64,000 bases of DNA from Berberis thunbergii (Eukaryota; Streptophyta; Magnoliopsida; Ranunculales; Berberidaceae). Made by a program: the position numbers and the translations under genes. The DNA is taken from contig QNQO01006228.1 of NCBI GenBank assembly GCA_003290165.1, forward strand, positions 248,001-312,000, given 5' to 3'. The notes under the pieces were generated by a model, which worked only from the letters and a program-made list of their open reading frames with translations, made no database searches and had not been told where the DNA came from. Positions 1 to 9,764 of the stretch are shown piece after piece. Positions within the stretch are counted from its first letter, which is position 1; each line of letters starts with the position of its first letter.

Positions 1-31
1 TGAAAGCTATTCTGGACATGATGATATTTAG

Positions 32-519
32 AGACCACAGAAGAAGCACCAAAATTACAAACATCCAGAGGAAGTTCAACCTTGCATTGATCGTAGAAAC
101 GAAAAGGGTTCTGCCCATGCTGCTGATCGAAGAAATGAGAAGGGTTCTGCCCCTGCTGGCGATCGTAGAAACGAGAAGGGTTCGCTTTCTGCAACTGGTG
201 GAAGGGATCGAAAGGCACATGTCCTTGATGTGTCGAGTTCTGAAATGGAGGATATGTCAGATAACTCTGATTGGCATGATAAAGAAAAGGAGGAAAAGTT
301 GTAGTGGTTGAATTCGGTCAGTGTGCAGTTTGTATTGATGAAAAAAAAAATTCACATATTGGCAATACTAGAGTAAATTTAGATGACAAGGAATCAATGC
401 ACTGCATTTGGGAGAAAGGAACACCATGGGGGATATATGATGTGTATATGTGTGCCATCACACATGGACTAAAACAAGATGGTAACCTCATAGGTGTTCT
501 GACACAGAAGAATCCATAA
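32..519 (+). pseudogene. Unrecognised coding-like remnant with 12-residue repeats
   Basis: Positions 32-304 are open in frame 2 but have no start codon. They encode three tandem 12-residue units (89-124, 125-160, 161-196), each beginning DRRNEKGS. A charged tail follows, containing SSSEMEDMSDNSDW, and ends at a stop at 302-304. A second open frame (304-519, 71 residues) overlaps that stop in another phase. Regular in-frame 36-bp units with codon-preserving substitutions suggest a once-translated, low-complexity protein. I do not recognise the family. It could be the 3' end of a spliced gene that starts left of the window. Confidence 0.3.
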
Positions 520-619
520 CTGATGAGGAACTCCTTGAAATGTCTAATACATGGGACTTTGTAGTGTTTTGCAATGTGCCATTTGAATGGATAGAATCAA
601 CTGGTTAAGGAGTGGGAGT

Positions 620-2400
620 GTCACCAAAAAGAAATTCAGCATGTGTATTGATTATGAAGGGTTATTGCGTGGATCTGTTGCGTAAATCCTTTACGGTTTG
701 TAATCTCTCCGGTGAGTTTTCTTATTCCCTATATCTTGCAATCCTTGTTTCTTGACTTAATTAGGTATTTTTAGGATTTGATGATGGGGTTTTTATTTTC
801 ATGGATGTGAATTCTCTTTTACCCCTTTCAGTTTGTTTTATGTGATGGTTTTGGTCGTTATGTGTTGTGTGTTTAATCTACTTTGATTAAACCCCAATTT
901 TCTTTCTTCCCGATTTTGCCCTTAACTTGGTAAATTAAATTGATGGAGTTTGATTACTTTAACTAATTGATTTGAATGAATGAATGGATACCCATTGTAG
1001 TTCACATTGATTTTAGGCAATTGTCAAGGCATTCGGGGTTTCTAGGTCATCATCATCATTAGAAAAGCATGTGATTGGGTAGGGTTTGTGTAAGACTAAG
1101 GAACCCCTGAGTGTTATCATGAAGAAAATTTAGACAAATTGTATCTCATAGGTTAGATCAGATATTACCACATTTAGGTAGTAGGTGTATGTGCATTTTG
1201 GATTTTTCAAATCCCATCGGGTTAAAAAAATTGAAATTCATCATGTGTCCATATGATTTATTAAAGTTGGTTGTCAAAGTGTTGTGCCACTATCAGAAAT
1301 GTTTTCTCGTTAATTGTCAAAGGTTATAGATACATTGCTCCTTTGTTTGATGAAATTCCTTAATGAAATAGAAGATGGATTTGGGGAAGTTTTACAAGAA
1401 TGAAATGAGTCAATTTTGCTTAGTTCATAATGTATCTCATTGTCATATGCTCTTTTGATCATGACCTGAAAAATATTATCTTTGGAGTATTTCTTTGGAC
1501 TTATTTACATAGTTGGTGAGATTGATCCCAATTGCATAACATAAAATAGAAGAAAATTTTCTAGTAATAGGTATTGGCTGAAATTTAACTGAGCACTTGT
1601 TTTAGCTTGAGTATTTGTATTGTTATGTGAATTGGTGTGCATATTGTTTTCATATGATGCAAAGAGATGAGATATGTGAACTGGCAATGTGTCAAATATT
1701 ACTTTTCCCCAAAAGAATGGTGGATACTGTGATTGATTTATTTATGGTTGACAAAGCGTCACCATAAAAGAGTTTTGAGGATTTATTTATTTTTATGCTC
1801 TTTTCTACAACTCCGAAAAAAAAATTGTGAAAAGAAAAAAAAAATTGTATACAGACTTGCTTGTATACGTGTGATATTATGGGTATGTAGTCTTGCTTGC
1901 ATATCGGTGCATCGTTCCAGGTGTGTTCGGTTGTACGTGTAGATTTAGGAAGAATGCTTGCCATGGATCGAACTTCGGGTGTGATGACATGTTCCTCGAG
2001 GTGGCACCCCACTTGGAACATGTACGCTCCGAGTGGTTTCGAAGGCAAGGGAGGCACACTTGGGTGAGGTGTGTTCGACACAGGAGGAGAGTGCGATTGT
2101 GGAAAAGTAGCGAGATTTCTTTTTGTGTATGTGCGTGATTACCTTAAAGGAAGAAACTAAATGCTCATTTGACCATTGAATGAGAACTACCTGTCTTCCT
2201 AAAGGTAGAAAAATGTGTTTGTTTAATATTTCAATAATAATATAATATAATTATAAAATATATTGTTATTGCATTTATGAAGATAGATAACTCATAAACT
2301 TTATTTATTAGTAATAATTAATGCATATTTATTTATTAGGATGATAACACCATTGCCTCATTGAGGAACTACCTGATGGTGTGGTTATTTATTGTTTGGT
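620..2400. other. Non-coding AT-rich stretch, nothing recognised
   Basis: The short open frames here (for example on the minus strand at 1,692-2,081) overlap one another on both strands and show no family motif or codon-like conservation. I see no RNA gene or transposon end. Confidence 0.5.
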
Positions 2401-2760
2401 TTATTTTAATGTTGTCATGTGCGGATTTATTGATTTTGGGATGAAGATTTCTCACACCAGCTTTATTGCTGACCCGAGTGAGCTTTTGCTTCTTGGGTAT
2501 ATTCCTTTTTGGAATGTAGCCGATTAGCCTTTCAGGTTTAGAGGCTTTGAGCTGCGTTACTGGAGTTCCGCTAGTGAGCTAGCCATGCCAGTCTTCTCCG
2601 CGGTAGATTTTTATTTGTTTTAGTACTATAGATCATGTTTAGTTGTTGCTGCTATTTGTTTCTGTTATTATTGAATTTTCACGTCTCGAGTTTTGGGGAA
2701 AACGAATAATCCTACGTAAATTTTAGGATTTTCATTTCCTTCGAAAATCGGGGCGTGATA
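2401..2760 (+). mobile_element. Probable 3' part of an LTR (retrotransposon remnant)
   Basis: The stretch ends GGGGCGTGATA exactly where the membrane-protein gene fragment at 2,761 begins. The ending resembles the GGGGCGTGTCA terminus (minus strand) of the solo LTR at 4,726-6,145, with the last bases mutated. No second end or target duplication is visible, so it is truncated or too diverged. Calling it an LTR is inference from the terminus and its position at a gene breakpoint. Confidence 0.35.
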
Positions 2761-2828
2761 TTGAAGGACTCTCTGTAGATGCCACCAAAACCAAAGAATT
2801 GGAGGTCCATTAGTTCTCTCTCCATCAT
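2761..2828 (-). pseudogene. Truncated 5' end of a multi-pass membrane-protein gene
   Basis: Read on the minus strand from 2,828 or 2,825, this encodes MERELMDLQFFGFGGIYRE and then breaks at 2,761. The start of the gene at 6,553 reads MDRELIDLQFYGFCGIYRES, so this is a second copy of the same gene. The rest of the frame is missing: nothing to the left matches the remaining coding sequence. The break coincides with an LTR-like terminus, suggesting insertion followed by deletion. At most about 22 codons survive. Confidence 0.7.
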
Positions 2829-4207
2829 TCCTCTCTTCTAATTCATTTTCTTCTCCTTTTCCTTCTCCTGCTGTGGAAGATAGATAAGGAAGGATACAAA
2901 GATGGTATAAAAGTGATGAGTAAAGTTTGAACAAAAGTCCAAAAAAAATTGTGTATGAGAGTGGGTGTCACCTTGCATGTTTATGTGCCAGGAAGGCGTT
3001 TCATGTGTAAAACGATTTGATTGTTCAAAACGGTTTTGAAACGCTTCTGAAAGAATGTCTTTTTGAGATCTACTTCTAATCCCCTGGACCACACGAGAGG
3101 TGGTGGGTGAGTAAAACGATTTGATTGTTCAAAGCGTTTCATGTGCCTTGGATGAGTTTTGTTGGGTTTGTGTTCTGGACCTGGACCACACGAGAGGTGG
3201 TGGCACTGGCATGGGGAGTTTTGTTCCACGGATTGGCAAATGCACGAGTTTAGAAAATGGGGATTAGACAAAATTTATTAGAATCGCCGCCACTGCCGCC
3301 GTTAATATTAATTGTGGCGAGTCAACTAAAACTAGAAAAGACCAAAAGAAAAAAAAAATCTATCAAAAGTTGGCTAGGAATAAAGAAAAAGCAGTCCCAG
3401 ATATAAGAGCAAATGTGGCAGACTTGGTTGAGAGGTTCCGTTCATATGTAGCAGTATACACTCTTTAGGGAGCTAGGGGAAGGTGAAATGTTGAGTTCCA
3501 AGAGACTCCTTTTGGTCTGAAATAGCACGGGAGGCCTAACTGAGCCGCCGTTTCACTGGTCCAAACTGCAAATTAACTCTAAACAAGGGACCGAGCTTGC
3601 CTCCCCAAAACTTTTTATTTTTTTTTTAATTTCCAAAAAGAAAAAAATATTCATCTTTTCTTAACTTGTTTTGTCCGTCATGAAAAATAAAGGAAATTCA
3701 CTTCATAACAACATGGTTTGCAATCTTGTGAAGTTGAGTCAGGCAATCTAATTTGCGCGTGGCGTGCAGGATGATGATTCATTATTCTGCCACAGCCACA
3801 AGAACACCAATTGATATTCAAACTTCAGTTCCCAATCAAAGGGATGTAAACAGCATACTACCCGCATGAACCACATCAGTTTAGGATTCCATCAAAAATC
3901 CATAGCCACAGCTACAAGGACATGGCTCGCAACCTAGTGTGGCATTGACTCGCATGTATGAACCTGAATCAATGTCAGCAGTCTGATGACTAAGCAACAC
4001 CAAATGCACCCAAACATTAAAAAAAACAATCAAAGGATCTCAACAGCATATTACCAAAGAATCAAAACATCTAAACTAAATAACAAGCAGCAGCAGTATA
4101 GTAGTCTATTCTATTAAAATTATTTTTTCTACAAACTATTTATCTAACAATATCGACGTTTGTCAACAAGAAACCGACCCAAATATTTATAATTATAGAG
4201 AATGCAC
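2829..4207. other. Non-coding, with a short internal duplication
   Basis: The only structure seen is a partial duplication around 3,008-3,202. The 19-base run AAAACGATTTGATTGTTCA occurs at about 3,009 and 3,114, and CTGGACCACACGAGAGGTGG occurs at 3,083 and 3,180. The frames there (minus-strand 2,838-3,271) have no family motif. 3,280-4,207 shows nothing recognisable. Confidence 0.5.
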
Positions 4208-4720
4208 TCATCTATCTTGTGACTGAACTTGTCCTCCTCTCCTGAGACGTTCATACTCACCATGATAACCTTCCAAGTGCTCTGCCAAACTAGACTTATC
4301 GATGATCTCATGATGGACCGACTTGCACACGTAAATCACAGTTTGCAAGAGAAGATCAAGAATAATCACAAACATAGCCAACACCAAAAAACCAATTGCT
4401 ACCATCATCGCATTGGCAACACCCAGGAAGTCCCAATCACGCGCCACAAATATCAAAAATACAAACACCACCCCAGTCAAGAACGCGTGCAGTATGAAAA
4501 AGATCCAACTTGCAGCCCATATGTTTCTTCTTCTAAAACTGAAACCACACTTGCTAATTGCCAAACAACGTTGATATAGATAAAAAAACCAATCAAGTAA
4601 AGAATGAGAAGGATGAACCCGAAGTTTTTATTTCCAAGGGAAATAGCCTATATGAATACAACTAGATCCGTGGCTATGTTGTAGACAACGTTTACAACGA
4701 AGTTTCAGAAAAAGGTGACG

Positions 4721-4725
4721 AGTAG
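4721..4725. repeat. Target-site duplication AGTAG, left copy
   Basis: Matches 6,146-6,150 exactly on the other side of the solo LTR. Confidence 0.9.
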
Positions 4726-6145
4726 TGACACGCCCCGACCCGCCACGGAAATCGCAGCGTGCCGATGCGTGAACTACCACGCACACAGGCGGATCGTAAC
4801 CGGCCACAACATCATAATATAACACATTCTTGATACGATAAACAAACGGAAATAAAACTATGCTAAAGTTTGAACAAAATAGATATATATTTGATTCGCC
4901 CCGCCAGAGTCATAGCGACAAAACCAGTATACAAACATTTAGTTTAACAATATAGTACATCTGAAACACAGAGGAAGCAAAACATACCCGTACAGGGTGG
5001 ACACAACCAAAAAGCACAAAACGCTCCTACAACGAAAATCGAGGCCTACGCGCCACGATCAGCAGGAACTCCAACACTGCCTGCACTCCAATAGAAGCAC
5101 ACCCCTTGCGGGGTCAGCAAAGCACAAAGCTAGCTGGTGCGAGCGAACTAAATACAAATAACGGAATAATAAACAAGGAAAATTCACGCCACACAACAAT
5201 GCATAATTCATTCACACATAACTAACACAATCCTCGAAATATCTGAAAACTCTGAATTTCAGATTTTGATTCAATTCCACACAATTGACGGTATAATGTA
5301 AAAATTCAATTCAAATACTTATTTCTTAAAATACAAATTATAGTTCTACTCACTTGGCGGAATGGATTTTCAAAACCCAATTCCTACCGGTCGAAGTTCT
5401 AAACACGCAATACCACGAAAATTCTAAAACTGCAAGGCGGACTCGGAAATGAATAAACTAGCCGAAAACTAAAATAAATAAATAAATACAAGCGGCGCAT
5501 GACTGAAAGGAAAACTTACAGGCAATAGGAAATCGACAATCACCCTGCCGAAACCCAAGGTTTGGCGAAAACGCGCCGAAACCCTCCCTACTCCGGACTG
5601 ATCGCTACCAAACTGCACAACAACCCACAAAAGAGTCTAAGGACACTCAGAGTCACGAAAATGAGGCTCACCCACGCACCCAAAGCCCGGTTTCACGCCG
5701 AGGAACCCTCCAAACAAACATGCACCCTGATTTTTGAAAAAAATTTGGTCAACCCCAAAACAGTCTTGCATGTCGGTTCTAAGGGCTCCCAAGGACACCA
5801 CCAAGGCCCCAACACGGCTGATCGGAGCTAAAAACCCGATCAAACCCCATACCCAAAGGAAAACTGATTTTTTTTCGAAAACAAACAACCGAGAAATAAA
5901 GAGGGGAAAGAGGAGAGGACGAACCAAGGAGGAGGAGGTGAGCTGTGGGGGAAAAATCACCGAAAAACCGTTGAAGAAATGGCGAGGAGCTCTCTGCGTC
6001 TCTCGCTGGAACGAACAGAAAAAAAAAGAAAGAAGAAAAGAGAGAAGAAGAAAAGAGGGGGGTCTGTTTGTGCCCCCACCACCTTTGTTGAGTACAACCC
6101 GCCCTAAAAAAAAAAAAAAAAAATTTAAAACACGCAGGTCTCACA
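4726..6145 (-). mobile_element. Solo LTR (1,420 bp) with 5-bp target duplication AGTAG
   Basis: Plus-strand ends are TGACACGCCCCGACC and GGTCTCACA; read on the minus strand it is TGTGAGACC...GGGGCGTGTCA, i.e. canonical TG...CA LTR termini. AGTAG occurs at 4,721-4,725 and 6,146-6,150. Removing the LTR plus one AGTAG rejoins the host codons as KRLLVTF, which confirms both boundaries. The body has no coding potential; the frames at 5,562-6,225 sit in purine- and pyrimidine-rich LTR sequence and an A18 tract at 6,106-6,123. A solo LTR implies loss of the internal region by LTR-LTR recombination. Confidence 0.9.
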
Positions 6146-6150
6146 AGTAG
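6146..6150. repeat. Target-site duplication AGTAG, right copy
   Basis: Matches 4,721-4,725; here it forms part of the LL codons of KRLL in the interrupted gene. Confidence 0.9.
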
Positions 6151-6553
6151 TCTCTTCCAGACCTTCGGAACAACAAACACCGGTGATGGGCTTGCCTGTG
6201 TAGATGCAGGCAATTGTGTAAACAACAGCCGCAGTGGAGAGAAGAGAAAAGATGGGTAGGAAGGTGAGATATGCAGCTTTGAACGACCAAAACACTGCCC
6301 ATTCGGATGTTAACCGATGTCTGATAAAGTGGTGTTGGGTGGGATTATGGAAGGAGTACTCATCATCCAAGAGTCTGCCAAAGAGGAGATCGGAGATTTT
6401 GACATGAGACACGATGATGAGTATGAGTGGAAGGACTAAACTAAGGGTAAGTTGTGCGAAGATGTTTTTGGAAGATGAGAATATGAGCTTGAAGGACTCC
6501 CTGTAGATTCCACAGAAGCCATAGAACTGAAGATCTATCAACTCTCTGTCCAT

Positions 6554-8885
6554 GATATATAGAGGATTGATTTCGAGAAGAAGAGGAAGTATGTGTGGAA
6601 TGGGAAAGTGAAGGTGATGAGGCTGCAAAAGAAGAAACAAAGACTTATAAAGAAGAAGTCGATATCACCTCAGCAATTACCATTCGTTACAATGCGTGTC
6701 ATGTTTTGGACATGCCAGAGAAGTTGCTTCGTTTTTTATCTAGAAAAAGAAAGAGCAAAGAGCGTTATGTGTTTGTCCCACTACACTACAGACTACACTT
6801 CACACTACCATCTGTTAATTGGAGTTAAAGTTGAAGATTTGAGGTTTTTGGAAGATGGAAAACAAGGGATGGACTGATGGAATCAAGGCTCAGCAACTAT
6901 GTCAGTGCAATGTATAATTAATAAACAAATATTTTTATATTATAAATGCACAGGTGGGATCGAGGATAAACATATATGACACAAATTGACGCACAATATA
7001 CCTTGTCGATAACATATATTTCAAGAGTTTAAATTTATGATCAGTTATCATTTAATAATTAGTGAAACCAAACTAAGCCAAGACAAGACAAGCGGACAGA
7101 ATTTAAAAGTCCTAATTTACAAGGAGTTTGTGAAATAGTGGTAACCATGTATGAATGAGTTTTCTCTCTCTTTCCAATAGTGGTAAGCGAATGTAATTTT
7201 TTTTTTTTTTTTTTTTTTTAAGCCACCTTCCATCATCTTCCTCCCATAACCACCATTCAAACAAAACAAAATATTTTAAAAACTAAACTTATGCTTTCTA
7301 TTTTTAAGAGTATTTCATTATAGATCAGTGGAATGTTGTGATGTTTGTTTTTTCGGATTATTTTAGAAGATTGTTGTAACATGTGAGATCCGTACAAAAT
7401 TCCAATACTAATCCATGATAAGGATATTTTGATTGTTTTAACTCTATTAACTCATTTGAAAACAGATTAGGAAACTAATTTATGTTTTTTTTACCTTATT
7501 TTCAATATAATTCTGATTAGAAAGAGAGATGATTTATACTAGGGGTGGGCATTTTGGATCGAAAATTCGGATTGAACCGACAACCAGATCGATCGGGTCA
7601 GTTTTAATTAATTATAAATGTTTCGATTGTAAAAGCCAGGCCCGATCCGAAATTTCTGATCCGAGCCTCGGTTTCCCTTTCTGAAACTCGTCGAGTAACG
7701 GCCCGACCCAGGTTAAGCAGTTAAAAGTAAAAAACCCTAAAATCAATATATCATGCAATACTATAGGCACACATAAAATTCAATTTGGACTGAATTTTAT
7801 AAATTTGTGACTCAGTTTTTCTGAAATTTGAGCTTTATAAAATTCAATTTGGACTTAAAAATTTTCAATTTGAATGTTGCTCTTAGGATCGAGACTGACC
7901 CGAAATTCGGTTAACCGATCAACTTGGTCCAGTTTCGAGTCTCATAAACACGGGCTTAAATTTTTCAAGCTAATTTTCAATTTTTACATTTTAGACCGAT
8001 TACCCGGACTTGCCGCATTTTTAGAGGAAGAGAGAGAAGTGAAAGAGTGTTTTGGGATTTTAACGATATTTCAAAAAAGTATTTTCAATATCTTTGTCAT
8101 AAATGTGTCCTGGGATCCCACCCGAGAAATGTATAATAACATAACAATATCTTTATGTTATAGTATTTACTATGTATTATCAATTTTATAATATTTTCTA
8201 CCAGACAAAGGACGACGGAACAAGCAACATATGGCTAAGGCTACACTTTTAAGGTGTTGAGTCATGTGGGGGTGATCCAACCGACCCCTCGAGAAATAAT
8301 TGATTTGTACCTGCACCCTGCCCAAAATTATAGCTTTTTTGTAGCAAAACACTTGGAAAGTGTAAAAATAAACACTAGAAAATAAAATAAAATAATTGTC
8401 TTACAGGGGGCAAGAATCCCTATCCATCACGTATCAACCCGGATCAGTATGGTTTCGAACTGTTTTAAACCATGCCTAAATGGATTCCTGTTTTCATCCT
8501 AGTCATGTCTCAGACTGGTTGGAATTGGTTACGGAACCAATTCCAGAAATGTAGTTATGGTCCCTCCCGAACCACCGGTTCATGTAGTGGACCTGTTTCA
8601 AGCCCAAACCCAACTTGATTTGGGCCTATATTGTTCCTTTATTTCACCATTACATCACCAACACCATCTAACACTCACTCAACCACATCTCAAATCCTAA
8701 AACATGCTTCCGAAATTTACAAACCATGATCTTAAAAATAGCTTGTGAAAAAAACAACCTTCAAAATCCACTTTGTGAAAAGATGCTTGATCTGATATTG
8801 TCTAATGTGCGATTACTAGTTTTTCTCACGCCACCCCCCTTTCCAAAAGCATTTGTAATACCAGAAAACCCATCTTTTGAGCTCT
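6554..8885. other. Intergenic, repeat-derived, no gene seen
   Basis: 6,554-6,830 is probably former 5' flank of the membrane-protein gene. A poly-T tract lies at about 7,196-7,219. From about 7,540 to 8,000 the text is rich in near-repeats of GATCGGGT, CCCGATCC and AACCGAC, a style common in plant non-autonomous repeats. 8,430-8,640 has similar variants (ACCAATTCC, GAACCACCGG). No termini or target duplications were found, so I do not assign a family. Confidence 0.4.
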
Positions 8886-9350
8886 TCACCTAACAAAACA
8901 ATCGATCTTGGTCAAGACCTCCTTTACTTCTTTGGAGCAATCTTCTCCAAGCTCACCAAAGTATTTAAGCAGATCTGCTTGAATCCCCCAAACCAAATCA
9001 GCAAGGAACTTCTTATGCTCATCCGGAACAACATTCCTCAATTCTGCAAAATCTCAAAAACTCCAATTAAACAAAACCCCACATTCACAAACCAATTGCT
9101 ACACAAACAATTCATCACACCTTACCTGCAGAACCATGAGCAACCCATAGGACTCAACCAACATCATAAATCGAGTCCCGATTCTCCGTCCCTTTCACCT
9201 TATTAAACCTCTCCATAATCACCCCTAGCCACCTCCTCCCCTAAAAATGCATCTCCTCATACCCATACCCCTTATACCACCCCTACCTTTCCTCGTGTTG
9301 GTCGTACTCCTTCCACGTGGCTGCGAATGAACCCAATTTGTGCCTAATTT
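8886..9350 (-). pseudogene. Degraded two-exon gene remnant, family unknown
   Basis: Exon A (about 9,350-9,127) reads LGSFAATWKEYDQHEER, then GWYKGYGYEEMHF and MERFNKVKGTENRDSIYDVG, with three in-frame stops between these blocks. A donor CTGCAG/GTAAG ends exon A at 9,126. After an 82-base intron with a TTTTGCAG acceptor, exon B begins at 9,043 in the same phase. It reads VVPDEHKKFLADLVWGIQA and LLKYFGELGEDCSKEVKEVL, and stops at 8,886-8,888. The frame stays open across a well-formed intron and the codon content is protein-like, so this is a real gene relic rather than chance. I do not recognise the family. The plus-strand frame at 8,877-9,206 is its shadow. Confidence 0.6.
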
Positions 9351-9638
9351 GGGAGCAAATTGCCCAATCAACAATTTGTGCCTAATGGACACCTCTACCA
9401 ACAAACAAAATTAATAACTCCCAATCTCAAACATCAGATAGGTATTTAGTTGCTATTTGTACAGTGCAAAAAGATTACAAAAGACTGTCAACAGATGTAT
9501 TGATTTTCTTGTAAAGATTCCTTCCACAAAAAAAATCTTACGGTCCGAAGGCCCAGGACGACACATACTTACATAGTAACAACAAGAATATGCTCCATTC
9601 ATGGCAAGCATAGATACTTTTAAATAAATACACATACT
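9351..9638. other. Intergenic; probable 3' UTR of the PP2C gene
   Basis: Lies just downstream of the PP2C stop codon (minus strand), so the part near 9,638 is probably 3' untranslated sequence. No clear polyadenylation signal is distinguishable. Confidence 0.4.
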
Positions 9639-9764
9639 TTAATGGGCAAACCGAATGACAATACAAGTGATATTGTCAGAGCTTCCTCGACTGTAGGCTT
9701 CATTTACAAGCGTTTTTGATGCTGCTTCAGAATCAGATATCTCCTGAACCATATCCACAGCTTC
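9639..9764 (-). CDS. PP2C exon 8 (stop codon)
   Basis: Encodes [35 protein letters not shown] and VIRFAH, with TAA at 9,641-9,639. The SDNIT Asp is the last conserved metal ligand. Confidence 0.92.
   Translation of the reverse strand, partial: EAVDMVQEISDSEAASKTLVNEAYSRGSSDNITCIVIRFAH

Larger units (their letters stand above)
4208..6553 (-). pseudogene. Plant multi-pass membrane protein pseudogene, split by a solo LTR
   Basis: The intronless frame starts at 6,553 with MDRELIDLQFYGFCGIYRES. It runs through hydrophobic segments (IFAQLTLSLVLPLILIIVS; FLPIFSLLSTAAVVYTIACI) to the conserved-looking VPKVWKRLL, where a solo LTR (4,726-6,145) interrupts it. The frame resumes at 4,725 with further membrane segments (GVVFVFLIFVARDWDFLGV; MMVAIGFLVLAMFVIILDLL) and stops at 4,208. 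Removing the LTR and one target copy leaves about 307 codons. The family is a plant group of uncharacterised integral membrane proteins, some annotated as polyadenylate-binding protein-binding; I recall this from similar sequences and have not checked it. Besides the insertion there is a frameshift just before PKVWKRLL, at least two in-frame stops soon after the LTR, and another frame change near 4,500. It is not functional. Confidence 0.75.

Noticed and set aside
1692..2138. Several mutually overlapping frames of 60-129 codons
   Set aside because: No motif, no splice context, and frames overlap on both strands.
4229..4579. Plus-strand 116-codon frame
   Set aside because: Shadow of the minus-strand membrane-protein pseudogene, which has the hydrophobic pattern and homology to the copy at 2,761.
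5562..6225. Overlapping frames on both strands rich in Arg/Lys or Ser/Phe
   Set aside because: They lie in the purine/pyrimidine-rich body of the solo LTR; only the last codons near 6,150-6,180 (PKVWKRLL) belong to the host gene.
8877..9206. Plus-strand 109-codon frame
   Set aside because: Antisense shadow of the spliced relic on the minus strand.
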